Assembly: GCA_964386795.1 (NCBI GenBank) | Contig: CAYLUE010000035.1 | Span: 1 to 16,852, forward strand | DNA: 16,852 nucleotides | Reading direction: 5' to 3' | DNA from: TMED108 sp964386795 | GTDB taxonomy: Bacteria; Fidelibacterota; Marinisomatia; Marinisomatales; TCS55 | Part shown: piece by piece, positions 6,540 to 14,492 of the stretch | Layout: every line of letters begins with the position of its first letter | How positions within the stretch are numbered: the stretch's first letter is position 1 | Notes under the pieces: model-generated | Databases searched by the model: none | What the model was told of the DNA's origin: nothing | Seen by the model: only the letters and a program-made list of their open reading frames with translations | Program-made: the position numbers and the translations under genes

Positions 6540-7851
6540 TAAATAACTTCTTCCATGTAAAATAAATTATACTGCCAGCCAATAGAAAGAATAATCCCCA
6601 AAATGGTAGGTAGCTATTTTGCCCTAAGTGAAATTGGATGACACCCCAACATATAAAAAAAGCACTAATGATGTATGCTATAGGAATGTAGGGATATAAA
6701 GGGATGTTATAAATATTTGAATCTGATTTAGATCTTTCAACTTTAAATAGGGTCGATATTGAAAGCGCTGAAAACATAATCATAACTACCGTTGTTGAGT
6801 CGACTAAATTTTCAATATCTAACAAAAACATAAGCCCGATTGTCCATATTGCCTGAACGGTTAAAGCATTTACAGGGGTATAATATCTCGAATGAGTTTT
6901 ACCCGTAAATTTAAAAAAAATTCCCTGCTGTCCCATAGCTTGAATGACTCTAGCAGCAGCGGTTTGAACGTGAATTGATAGCGAACTCATAACGCTAATT
7001 AATATCAAAAGAGATAAAAAGTTTGACCAATGACCTGCCCCAACAGCATTTAAAGCCAATAATGGAACCATGTCTTGACCTTTCATGCTTTCAAGGCCAA
7101 TAGATTGAATGAATGAGTAATTTACTATGGCATAAATTATCATTGTTACCAACGTACCGCCAATTAACGCAACGGGTAGTGTTTTTCTAGGATTAGAAAT
7201 TTCACCCGCGATATATCCAGCGCAATTCCAACCGGTATAAGCAAAAAATATAGGGGTTAATGCGCGTGAAAACCCAATATAGGGATTGTAAGAAGACGCT
7301 TCACTATTTACCGTCACTACTCCTTCAGGTTTTAGATTAATTAGAATAGCAACCATTGTAAAAATTCCAACAACTTTTACAATGGTCAAAATCGATTGAA
7401 AACGTGACCCTACTTGCACTTTGAAGCAATGAATTAATGTCAAAATAGCTAAGATTAAAGAAGCGAGTCCTGGTATTGATAAAAATTGAAGTTGAGGTAA
7501 AAATTGCAAAGTGTATTTGGCTGAAAATAATGCCAATACTGCAGTGGCACCTGTTTGAAAGATTACTAGGCTCATCCAGCCATACAAAAAGGATGGAAAA
7601 GGGCCATAGACCTTATGAAGATAAATAAAATCGCCACCTGTTTGAGGAAAACGCGTTGAGAGTTCGGCTATGCAAAATGCGCCCATAAGCGCCATAATTC
7701 CACCACCCAACCATGCCATTATTAGTGCAAATTCACTACTAACAGGTTCCGCAGCAAAACCAACCAGGAGAAATATGCCTGAACCTATCATATTGCCTGT
7801 CACCATTGAGGTTGCATCAAAAACGCCGAGTACTCTTCTAGAATTTGACAT
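6532..7851 (-). CDS. APC-superfamily amino acid permease (LAT/CAT-like)
   Basis: 439 residues with about twelve membrane helices. It begins with the APC hallmark SMVTGNMIGSGIFLLVG (15-31), whose GSGIF unwound helix binds the amino-acid backbone. FFAYTGWNCAGYIAGEISNPRKTLPVALIGG near residue 200-230 (seen as two parts, FFAYTGWN and GEISNPRKTLP) is typical of the LAT/CAT subgroup. It should be an inner-membrane amino-acid transporter; the substrate cannot be read from sequence. It sits between the DUF423 gene (gap of three bases) and ahcY (eight-base overlap), so it is co-transcribed with SAH hydrolase. Methionine or another sulfur-cycle amino acid is a tempting but unproven substrate. Confidence 0.9.
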   Translation of the reverse strand: MSNSRRVLGVFDATSMVTGNMIGSGIFLLVGFAAEPVSSEFALIMAWLGGGIMALMGAFCIAELSTRFPQTGGDFIYLHKVYGPFPSFLYGWMSLVIFQTGATAVLALFSAKYTLQFLPQLQFLSIPGLASLILAILTLIHCFKVQVGSRFQSILTIVKVVGIFTMVAILINLKPEGVVTVNSEASSYNPYIGFSRALTPIFFAYTGWNCAGYIAGEISNPRKTLPVALIGGTLVTMIIYAIVNYSFIQSIGLESMKGQDMVPLLALNAVGAGHWSNFLSLLILISVMSSLSIHVQTAAARVIQAMGQQGIFFKFTGKTHSRYYTPVNALTVQAIWTIGLMFLLDIENLVDSTTVVMIMFSALSISTLFKVERSKSDSNIYNIPLYPYIPIAYIISAFFICWGVIQFHLGQNSYLPFWGLFFLLAGSIIYFTWKKLFNE

Positions 7852-7854
7852 GAT

Positions 7855-8229
7855 TTAAGATCTTATAAGATTAAATATAAGCACAATCCACCCAAGAATA
7901 AGCGCAGTGCCACCAATTGGAGTAATCGCTCCAAACCAGCGTAGCCCAGTTAATGGAATCAGGTATAGTGTACCGGAAAATATAATTATACCAGCTAGAA
8001 ATAAAATGGCCGGGAGTTGAACTATATTTGATTGAAAATTGACTCCTATAAGTCCAAGCAATATCAATGCTAAGGAATGGTACATTTGGTAACGTACACC
8101 CGTCTCAAAAATTACTAAATCATCTGCAGAGACCCTTGATTTAAGGCCGTGCGCACCAAAAGCCCCTATTGCAACAGCTAGTGCAGCCAAAGCTGAGCCA
8201 ATGATTATCCATATAATATGACGCTCCAT
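7855..8229 (-). CDS. DUF423 (YgdD/YwdK family) membrane protein
   Basis: 124 residues, the normal family length, with four hydrophobic helices. The diagnostic segments are IGAFGAHGLKSRV near residue 21-33, FETGVRYQMYHSLALILLG (41-59), and the C-terminal LRWFGAITPIGGTALILGW (96-114). The family is widespread and of unknown function in the inner membrane. It ends three bases before the permease start, so it leads, or is an early gene of, the DUF423-permease-ahcY-dut run. The gap of 29 bases from the lipoprotein gene upstream leaves room for co-transcription from further up. Confidence 0.93.
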   Translation of the reverse strand: MERHIIWIIIGSALAALAVAIGAFGAHGLKSRVSADDLVIFETGVRYQMYHSLALILLGLIGVNFQSNIVQLPAILFLAGIIIFSGTLYLIPLTGLRWFGAITPIGGTALILGWIVLIFNLIRS

Positions 8230-8258
8230 CGTTCTATAAATTACAATATATTATTCTC

Positions 8259-9785
8259 TTATTCATCGCTAACATATAAAAGATCATGAGAAATCAGCTT
8301 TTTGCCATTGTTATATAGATTTACTTTTAATGGATTGCGCTGTTCGTCAAACCACCACTCCATTCCATGTTTTATTTCACCCTTATATATACATTCGTAT
8401 TTTATTTGACCTGAAATATAATAATCTGCTTCCGTACGAGTTCCGGTTATATAAACTGGATCGGTATTTTCAAAACCATCTATATTCCACTTGCGCTCAT
8501 AAAGGGTTAAGCCTTCTTCAAATAGCAATACCCGCTTAAATCTTCCATTGTCATGATATTCTAACCTAGCAATTTCGTTCCCCATTAAATAAAATACCTC
8601 CTTTTTCAAGGTATTGGATGGGGTAAATATTTGAGAAATACCATCAAGAATCCCTCTGCTATATGTTGCAGCAGATGCTAATTGCCCTGTTGAATAATTT
8701 CTCCTAATAAGGCCATGGTATTGATCCTTAAGATAGGTTCCTTTTTCTTCAATTTGACCATTGGAAGACCAAAATTCAAAAGGGCCCATTTTCTCATTTA
8801 GTTTATATTGAATTTTACTCTCAAGTTGGCCTGAAATATAAAATGAAACTGATTCTCCATCTAATTGACTGGATTTATAATAACGTTGATGCTTTATTTG
8901 ACCATTATTATAATAAATTTCAGTTAATCCATTTAGCTCGCCTAATAAAAAAGTTTTTAATGAATCGGTTTGCTTTCTTTCAGAAAGCCATTTCCATTCA
9001 CCGCTACGTTTTCCTGCATTAAAGCTCCCTATTATTTTTATGTTATTATTATCATGCCAAATTTTATATTGACCATTTAACTCACCATTTGCATAATTTA
9101 CTAAAGAGTCTAGTTGCTTATCAGATCTATGCCACTTCCAGGTTCCATGGCGTTTGTCAGACCAATAAACCCCTGAGAGATTTAAAGCTCCATCGGACCA
9201 AACTTTAAAATTGCCGTTCTTAATTCCACTATTATAATTAATCAGTCTAGTTTTTAATTGGTTTTCATCATACCACTCCCACTTACTATCAGGAGTATCA
9301 TTAAGGTATTTTCCAGTTGATTTTTTTGAACCATCAGGGTAGTATTCTGTGAAGGGTCCATTCAATTTACCTATTCGATACTGCTGCCTTATTTGAATAT
9401 TTCCCTTATCATGATTCTCATGCTTTCCATCTAGTAGTCCATTTTTATAATTGTATAGTGAATCTAATTGGCCATTTTGATCAAGCCACTCCCACTCACC
9501 ACTTTTTTTACCAAATTTATAATTTCCTTTGATGGCATAGCGTCCATTTTCATGATAAGAAAAGAATGCTCCATGCTTATCCTTATTAGAAAAATTTGTT
9601 TCTGATTCAACGCGACCATTTGAATGGTATGTTAATCGCTTCTTAAGTGCAGATCCAAGGCGCTTGTGGTTGAAAACTTCAGTAGCTTTCTTCTGTTCAT
9701 TGGGGTAGCGCTCTACCACTTTGGTATGGGGAGCACACGCATTAAAAAGAAAAATGAAAAACAAAAATAACTTAGGTGAATTCAT
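8259..9785 (-). CDS. YwqK/MORN-repeat lipoprotein
   Basis: 508 residues. A signal segment MNSPKLFLFFIFLFNAC ends at a lipobox-like FNAC with Cys17, so this is probably a lipoprotein. The rest is about 18 tandem repeats of 22-24 residues of the YwqK/MORN type, each with a pattern like YxxNGxxxxxxxYxxGxxxG. The frame opens at a TTG at 9830, but the ATG at 9785 gives the clean export signal and is preferred; it lacks a strong Shine-Dalgarno. Databases often label such proteins 'YwqK antitoxin', but nothing here is toxin-like nearby. The role is unknown; repeats of this class form beta-solenoid surfaces for binding. A WxW motif recurs at 98, 169, 216 and 264. Confidence 0.85.
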   Translation of the reverse strand: MNSPKLFLFFIFLFNACAPHTKVVERYPNEQKKATEVFNHKRLGSALKKRLTYHSNGRVESETNFSNKDKHGAFFSYHENGRYAIKGNYKFGKKSGEWEWLDQNGQLDSLYNYKNGLLDGKHENHDKGNIQIRQQYRIGKLNGPFTEYYPDGSKKSTGKYLNDTPDSKWEWYDENQLKTRLINYNSGIKNGNFKVWSDGALNLSGVYWSDKRHGTWKWHRSDKQLDSLVNYANGELNGQYKIWHDNNNIKIIGSFNAGKRSGEWKWLSERKQTDSLKTFLLGELNGLTEIYYNNGQIKHQRYYKSSQLDGESVSFYISGQLESKIQYKLNEKMGPFEFWSSNGQIEEKGTYLKDQYHGLIRRNYSTGQLASAATYSRGILDGISQIFTPSNTLKKEVFYLMGNEIARLEYHDNGRFKRVLLFEEGLTLYERKWNIDGFENTDPVYITGTRTEADYYISGQIKYECIYKGEIKHGMEWWFDEQRNPLKVNLYNNGKKLISHDLLYVSDE

Positions 9786-9898
9786 ATTCAATATTATGAC
9801 TCTTAAATGATTGGAAAAATCTTTAATCAAATTAAGATATATATATAAATAATTAATTAAATTTGATGCTCAATTAATAACTATTTACAGGCTATACA
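9786..9898. promoter_or_regulatory. Divergent promoter region between lipoprotein and pntAA
   Basis: A very AT-rich 113-base gap separates the divergent lipoprotein and pnt genes, so both promoters should lie here. On the plus strand TAAATTTG (9858-9865) matches the TAnnTTTG -7 element known from Bacteroidetes, but no TTG stands at the right distance upstream. An alternative is TTGGAA (9811) with TAAGAT sixteen bases later. No choice can be made from sequence alone. Confidence 0.4.
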
Positions 9899-11035
9899 AT
9901 GATCGTTGGTGTACTAAAAGAAGTTCAAGAAGGTGAAAATCGAGTCGCTGCAACCCCTCAGACTGTTAAAGATTTAATTAAATGCGGTCTTGAGGTTCAT
10001 GTCGAAACCTCAGCGGGAGTTGCGTCACACTATCTAGATAATGATTATGAGAAAGCTGGCGCTAAGATTATTTCTGATGCATCTACAATATTATCTAAAT
10101 CAGATTTGATTATCAAGGTTGCTCCAGCTACCTCAAATGAGATTGATTTAATTCCGGATGGCTCATCCTATATATCTCTTATTCAAACTACAAGGGATCT
10201 AGATACGGTAAAGAAGTTAGCCCAAAAGAAAATTTCTGCATTCTCTATGCATCTTATCCCAAGAACAACTCTTGCGCAGAGCATGGATGCGCTTAGCTCT
10301 CAAGCAAATGTAGCTGGATACAAAGCTGTAATAATTGGGGCAATGCATCTTCCCGTGTACATGCCCTTGCTAATGACAGCTGCAGGTACAATACCACCTG
10401 CAAAAGTATTAATACTAGGTGCGGGCGTTGCTGGATTGCAAGCTATAGCAACCGCAAAAAGATTAGGGGCTCAGGTTGAAGCGTTTGATGTCAGACCTGA
10501 GGTCAAAGAGCAAGTAGAGTCTTTAGGGGCAAAATTTGTTGAAGTTGAAAGCGATCAAGATGATGGCGTTGGAGAAGGCGGCTATGCGAAAGAAACCTCA
10601 GAAGAATATAAACAAAAACAGCAAGTGCTCATGAAAGAGCATATTGCTAAATCTGATTTAGTAGTTACAACTGCTTTAATACCAGGAAGACCAGCTCCTA
10701 TCCTAATTCCTAAAGACATGGTTGATGCCATGAAAAAAGGATCGGTAATTGTGGACCTTGCTGCTGAAAATGGTGGAAATTGTGAACTCACTTCTTCTGG
10801 AGAAATAGTAAATATTGATGGTGTAATTATAGATGGAACCTTAAATCTACCATCTACTATGCAAGTGCACTCTTCTCAATTATATGCTAAAAATATTTCA
10901 ACTTTTATAGCTCACATGACTAAAGAAGGAAATTTAAATATAGATCTAGATGACGAAATTATTTCAGGATCAATTTTCACGCATGAAGGAAAAATAACTC
11001 ATGAGCCCACACAAGAAGCTGTGGACAATTCGTAA
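9899..11035 (+). CDS. pntAA: NAD(P) transhydrogenase alpha subunit 1 (NAD(H)-binding domain I)
   Basis: 378 residues. This soluble NAD(H)-binding subunit belongs to the proton-translocating transhydrogenase, which uses the proton gradient to move hydride from NADH to NADP+. The N-terminus MIVGVLKEVQEGENRVAATP is shared with alanine dehydrogenase-like folds. The RQD loop is intact in PRTTLAQSMDALSSQ, with Arg122, Gln127, Asp130 and Ser133. The Rossmann motif GAGVAGLQA is at 174-182 and AFDVRPEVKEQV follows at 195. Length and separation from the membrane part show the three-gene Rhodospirillum/Thermus arrangement rather than the fused E. coli PntA. An AGG about ten bases upstream supports the ATG. 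First gene of pntAA-pntAB-pntB. Confidence 0.97.
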   Translation: MIVGVLKEVQEGENRVAATPQTVKDLIKCGLEVHVETSAGVASHYLDNDYEKAGAKIISDASTILSKSDLIIKVAPATSNEIDLIPDGSSYISLIQTTRDLDTVKKLAQKKISAFSMHLIPRTTLAQSMDALSSQANVAGYKAVIIGAMHLPVYMPLLMTAAGTIPPAKVLILGAGVAGLQAIATAKRLGAQVEAFDVRPEVKEQVESLGAKFVEVESDQDDGVGEGGYAKETSEEYKQKQQVLMKEHIAKSDLVVTTALIPGRPAPILIPKDMVDAMKKGSVIVDLAAENGGNCELTSSGEIVNIDGVIIDGTLNLPSTMQVHSSQLYAKNISTFIAHMTKEGNLNIDLDDEIISGSIFTHEGKITHEPTQEAVDNS

Positions 11036-11043
11036 GGAGAATT

Positions 11044-11313
11044 ATGGATATTAATATTATCACAGTTTTTATTCTGGCAATCTTTGTGGGATTTGAAATC
11101 ATCACAAAAGTGCCGCCTACATTACATACACCGCTGATGTCTGGGTCAAATGCTATCTCTGGAATAGCAATTGTTGGAGCAATTATTTCAACGCGGATTG
11201 ATGGGGAAATTGGAACTTGGCTTGGTTTTATTGCAGTTGTGTTTGCAACGGTGAATTGTGTTGGTGGATTTATGGTTACTGATAGAATGTTAAAAATGTT
11301 CAAGCGGAAATAG
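11044..11313 (+). CDS. pntAB: NAD(P) transhydrogenase alpha subunit 2 (membrane)
   Basis: 89 residues with three membrane helices. This is the separate membrane piece of the alpha subunit, equal to the C-terminal helices of fused PntA. The conserved VPPTLHTPLMSGSNAISG is at 23-40, with His28 as the residue equivalent to the His of the LHTP motif in all family members. GGFMVTDRMLKMF closes the protein, as usual. AAGGAG four bases before the ATG marks the start, eight bases after the pntAA stop. Thermus-type enzymes carry an additional His a little further on (His42 there); the aligned residue here is Ser39. Confidence 0.96.
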   Translation: MDINIITVFILAIFVGFEIITKVPPTLHTPLMSGSNAISGIAIVGAIISTRIDGEIGTWLGFIAVVFATVNCVGGFMVTDRMLKMFKRK

Positions 11314-11316
11314 GAT

Positions 11317-12696
11317 ATGGATTATACAAATTTATCTTACGTAGCTGCGGCTATATTATTCATTCTAGGAATTAAAAGACTCAGTTCTCCTAAAACTGCA
11401 AGGGCGGGAAATTCGATCGCTTCTATTGGAATGTTGATTGCTATTGTTGCTACCGTATCCTCTTTTGGAGGGCTAGATTACAAACTAATCGCAATTGGTA
11501 TGGTTATTGGTTCACTGATAGGTGCTACATTTGCGTTAAGAGTAGAAATGACACAAATGCCTCAAATGGTTGCAATCTTTAATGGATTTGGTGGTGGAGC
11601 ATCTGCGCTCGTAGCTAGTGCTGAATTTTTTTCAAAATATGGAACATTAGAGCAATCTGTATTTCTTAATACTACAATAATTTTATCAGTATTTATTGGC
11701 ACGCTTACATTTACTGGCAGTTTCATTGCCTTTGGTAAGCTTCAAGGATTTGTTAGTGGCCAACCTATTGTTTTTAAAGGACAGCAAATAATAAATGGTA
11801 TAATTATAATCCTACTGATTGGCTTAGGCGTATACGTTACCCTAGGTAGCGAACAGGGTTTAAACGCTTTTTATCTGGTTATCGCCTTGTCTGCTCTTAT
11901 TGGAATTACATTAACAATTCCAATAGGTGGCGCTGATATGCCAGTTGTGATTTCACTGCTGAACTCATATTCAGGTATAGCAGCATCAGCAACCGGATTT
12001 GTCTTAATGAACAATGGACTAATTATTGCGGGCGCTTTAGTTGGGGCATCTGGTTTAATCCTTACCAGCATTATGTGCAAGGGGATGAATAGATCATTAG
12101 CAAATGTTATTTTTGGCGCAGTAGGCTTAAATCAAGATGAAGCAACTGGTGAAGCAAAACAAATTAGTATAAAATCTTCGACTACTGATGAAGCAGCGAT
12201 GATTTTAGAAGCTGCAGATAAAGTAATAGTTGTGCCTGGATATGGATTGGCCGTAGCGCAGGCTCAACATGCCGTTAGAGAGGTTGCCGAACAACTTGAA
12301 TCAATGGGAAAAAAGGTATTGTACGCTATACACCCTGTCGCTGGCAGAATGCCAGGCCATATGAATGTCCTATTAGCCGAAGCCAATATTCCATACGAAT
12401 TACTTAAGGACCTAGATGAAATAAATCCCGAATTTGAGGATTGCGATGTTGCTATTGTTTTAGGTGCTAATGATGTTGTCAACCCTGCAGCAAGGCATGA
12501 CGCTTCTAGCCCTATCTTTGGCATGCCTATTTTAGACGTTGATAAATCTCGTACAGTTATTGTAAATAAACGTACGATGAATCCTGGATTTGCAGGTATC
12601 CAAAATGAGCTCTTCGGATTTGAAAATACCGTGATGGTATTTGGAGATGCCAAAGAAATGCTTACAACGCTTCATAAAGACTTAAAAGAATTATAA
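11317..12696 (+). CDS. pntB: NAD(P) transhydrogenase beta subunit
   Basis: 459 residues. An N-terminal membrane domain of about nine helices (1-265) carries the proton channel. The C-terminal domain III binds NADP(H), with GYGLAVAQAQ at 308-317, HPVAGRMPGHMNVLLAEA (339-356), GANDVVNP (383-390) and the phosphate-binding Lys-Arg at 418-419. Channel residues equivalent to E. coli Ser139, Asp213 and Asn222 are seen as Ser135, Asp207 and Asn216. The position of E. coli His91 is Asn89 (in MVAIFNGFGG). It starts three bases after the pntAB stop, with AGGAT just upstream. It supplies NADPH, which the msrA gene next to it ultimately needs through thioredoxin. Confidence 0.97.
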   Translation: MDYTNLSYVAAAILFILGIKRLSSPKTARAGNSIASIGMLIAIVATVSSFGGLDYKLIAIGMVIGSLIGATFALRVEMTQMPQMVAIFNGFGGGASALVASAEFFSKYGTLEQSVFLNTTIILSVFIGTLTFTGSFIAFGKLQGFVSGQPIVFKGQQIINGIIIILLIGLGVYVTLGSEQGLNAFYLVIALSALIGITLTIPIGGADMPVVISLLNSYSGIAASATGFVLMNNGLIIAGALVGASGLILTSIMCKGMNRSLANVIFGAVGLNQDEATGEAKQISIKSSTTDEAAMILEAADKVIVVPGYGLAVAQAQHAVREVAEQLESMGKKVLYAIHPVAGRMPGHMNVLLAEANIPYELLKDLDEINPEFEDCDVAIVLGANDVVNPAARHDASSPIFGMPILDVDKSRTVIVNKRTMNPGFAGIQNELFGFENTVMVFGDAKEMLTTLHKDLKEL

Positions 12697-12704
12697 TAGC
12701 TAAA

Positions 12705-13319
12705 ATGTATAGAAAAGCTGCTCATCTTTTTTTGATTCTTCTATTTGTTGGAATTGGAATTGGGCAAAATAAAAGAGGTCAAAACATGACAAAAGATAAT
12801 CTAGAAAATGCAGTACTTGGTGGGGGATGTTTTTGGTGTGTTGAAGCGGTTTTTGAAAGGGTCAAAGGGATTAGCGAGGTTATATCTGGCTATGCAGGTG
12901 GACACAAAAAGAATCCTACATATAAAGAAGTGACTTCTGGAAAAACAGGACATACTGAAGTCTGTAAAATTATTTTTGATCCTAGCGAAGTATCTTATGA
13001 TGAAATATTAGATATTTTTTGGCAAGCCCACGACCCTACAACACTTAATCGCCAAGGAAATGATATTGGAACACAATATCGTTCTGCTATTTACTATATC
13101 AGTGATAAGCAAAAGCTCTCTGCTGAAAAAGCGATTAAAAAAGCAGAAGAAATCTTTGATGAACCAATAACCACTGAATTAAAAGAATTAGATAATTTTT
13201 ATATAGCTGAAGGTTATCATCAGGATTATTATGAGAATAATCCAAATGCTCCTTATTGTGCTTTTGTTATTGCCCCAAAAATAAAAAAACTTAGTAAAAA
13301 AGGACTATGGGATGATTAA
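12705..13319 (+). CDS. msrA: Peptide-methionine (S)-S-oxide reductase MsrA, probable exported form
   Basis: 204 residues. It reduces the S-epimer of methionine sulfoxide in proteins. The catalytic GGGCFWC has Cys42 as nucleophile, followed by GYAGGHKKNPTY, HTEVCKIIFDP and the DIGTQYRSAIYY segment that binds the substrate. A C-terminal Cys in NAPYCAFVIAPK is the likely resolving cysteine. Residues 1-21 look like a signal peptide (MYRKAAHLFLILLFVGIGIG then Q). The first ATG has a poor Shine-Dalgarno, whereas an internal ATG at 12786 (MTKDN) has GAGG seven bases before it and would give a cytoplasmic protein of 177 residues. It begins eight bases after pntB and probably shares its transcript. 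Its stop overlaps that of serC. Confidence 0.94.
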   Translation: MYRKAAHLFLILLFVGIGIGQNKRGQNMTKDNLENAVLGGGCFWCVEAVFERVKGISEVISGYAGGHKKNPTYKEVTSGKTGHTEVCKIIFDPSEVSYDEILDIFWQAHDPTTLNRQGNDIGTQYRSAIYYISDKQKLSAEKAIKKAEEIFDEPITTELKELDNFYIAEGYHQDYYENNPNAPYCAFVIAPKIKKLSKKGLWDD

Positions 13320-14395
13320 TGTTCCTTCTCAAAGTCCTGCATTGCTTTAATAAGGGCATCAACGCCAGATTCTGGCATAGCATTGTATATAGATGCTCTA
13401 AATCCCCCCACAGATCGATGTCCTTTTAATGTTGTCAGGCCTCTCTTATCACAGAAAGAAAGAAAATCATCTTCATTTAGCTTTTGACTGTAAATAAAAG
13501 GAATATTCATGATTGAACGATCTTCATGATTAACTGGAGATTTAAATAACGTATTGCGCTCTATTTCATCGTAAAGCTTTTGGGCCTTAAGGTGATTTTT
13601 GTGCTCAATCTCATTAACGCCGCCATTATTTTTTAACCAGTATAAGCTCCTATTTACAGCATAAATCGCCATCACCGGAGGGGTATTGAACATGGAATGT
13701 TTTGCAATATGAGTTTGGTATTGCAGCATAATAGGAATTTTACGGTTGATATTACCTAAAATATCATCTCTCACGATTACAAGTGTTACGCCAGCTGGGC
13801 CAATATTTTTTTGCGCGCCTGCATAAATTAATCCAAAGTCTACTATATTAATTTCTCTACTAAATATATCAGAAGACATATCCGCTACAAGAAAAGAATC
13901 TGGATTCATTAATTCTGGAAATGATGACCACTGTGTTCCGTAGATAGTATTATTTGATGTCAGATGCAGATAAACCGCATCGCTAGATTGATTTAATGCT
14001 TTAGGAATATGATTATAAACAGAATCCTTAGAAGAACAGGCGACGTTAATATTTCCAAATACCTGCGCTTCATTAATTGCCTTTTGCGCCCAAGCGCCTG
14101 TATCTGTATAGTCAGCAGTTTGATCATCATTAAGTAAGTTCATCGGAATCATGCTGAATTGAAGCGAGGCCCCACCTTGTAAAAATAACACATGATAATT
14201 TTCAGGAATCTTTAATAGCTCACGAACCAAAAGGTCGGTTTCTGCAACCATGTCAACAACAGGTTGGGACCGATGGCTCATCTCCATTAAGCTCATTCCG
14301 CTATCATTATATTCGATTGTGGCCTTAGATGTTGCTTCAATCACGTAAGGGTTCAACATCGCAGGTCCTGCGCTAAAATTATATATTCTTTTCAT
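13316..14395 (-). CDS. serC: Phosphoserine aminotransferase
   Basis: 359 residues, full length. The PLP enzyme converts 3-phosphohydroxypyruvate and glutamate to phosphoserine and 2-oxoglutarate in serine synthesis, and also serves pyridoxine synthesis in some bacteria. It starts with YNFSAGPAMLNPYVI (5-19). MSHRS with Arg42, GGASLQFSMIP (74-84) and the Schiff-base Lys196 in YAGAQKNIGPAG (191-202) are in place. GHRSVGGFRASIYNAM near the C-terminus is typical. No Shine-Dalgarno precedes the ATG. A perfect TATAAT lies at 14437-14432 on the minus strand, about 37 bases upstream, but without a clear -35. serA and serB are not in the window. Confidence 0.97.
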   Translation of the reverse strand: MKRIYNFSAGPAMLNPYVIEATSKATIEYNDSGMSLMEMSHRSQPVVDMVAETDLLVRELLKIPENYHVLFLQGGASLQFSMIPMNLLNDDQTADYTDTGAWAQKAINEAQVFGNINVACSSKDSVYNHIPKALNQSSDAVYLHLTSNNTIYGTQWSSFPELMNPDSFLVADMSSDIFSREINIVDFGLIYAGAQKNIGPAGVTLVIVRDDILGNINRKIPIMLQYQTHIAKHSMFNTPPVMAIYAVNRSLYWLKNNGGVNEIEHKNHLKAQKLYDEIERNTLFKSPVNHEDRSIMNIPFIYSQKLNEDDFLSFCDKRGLTTLKGHRSVGGFRASIYNAMPESGVDALIKAMQDFEKEH

Positions 14396-14448
14396 AATTC
14401 TAAGGTTTTGGAAAACAAAAATTAAATTGTAATTATAATAAGTGGTAA

Positions 14449-14477
14449 TAAAAAACCCTCTTAAAAGAGGGTTTTTT
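14449..14477 (-). terminator. Rho-independent terminator behind the ECF operon
   Basis: A stem ccctct / agaggg (14456-14461 with 14466-14471) closes a four-base loop, with an A run before (14450-14455) and six T after. On the minus strand it follows the Spy-like gene (stop at 14493) and ends in U. The stem sequence is almost the same as that of the groEL terminator. It can act in both directions. Confidence 0.88.
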
Positions 14478-14492
14478 ATTTATCGATGTGAA

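Noticed and set aside
6095..6546. Plus- and minus-strand open frames of 65-105 codons overlapping the 5' part of ahcY
   Set aside because: They lie in other frames of a gene with intact catalytic motifs and show no recognisable protein features.
8988..9494. Repeated DNA that could be taken for a CRISPR-like array
   Set aside because: The periodicity is at protein level inside one reading frame; the DNA units diverge and there are no constant repeats with unique spacers.
8259..9785. Possible toxin-antitoxin system from the common 'YwqK antitoxin' label
   Set aside because: The neighbours are DUF423 and the divergent pnt genes; no small toxin-like gene is present, and the protein is an exported repeat lipoprotein.
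9836..9862. AT-repeat and TTAATTAATT-type dyads as a possible replication origin or attachment site
   Set aside because: No DnaA boxes or direct repeats are associated with them; an AT-rich divergent promoter explains the composition.
12264..12653. 129-codon minus-strand frame opposite pntB
   Set aside because: It covers the conserved NADP-binding domain of pntB on the other strand; the translation has no family signature. The same holds for the 108-codon frame at 10977-11303 opposite pntAB.
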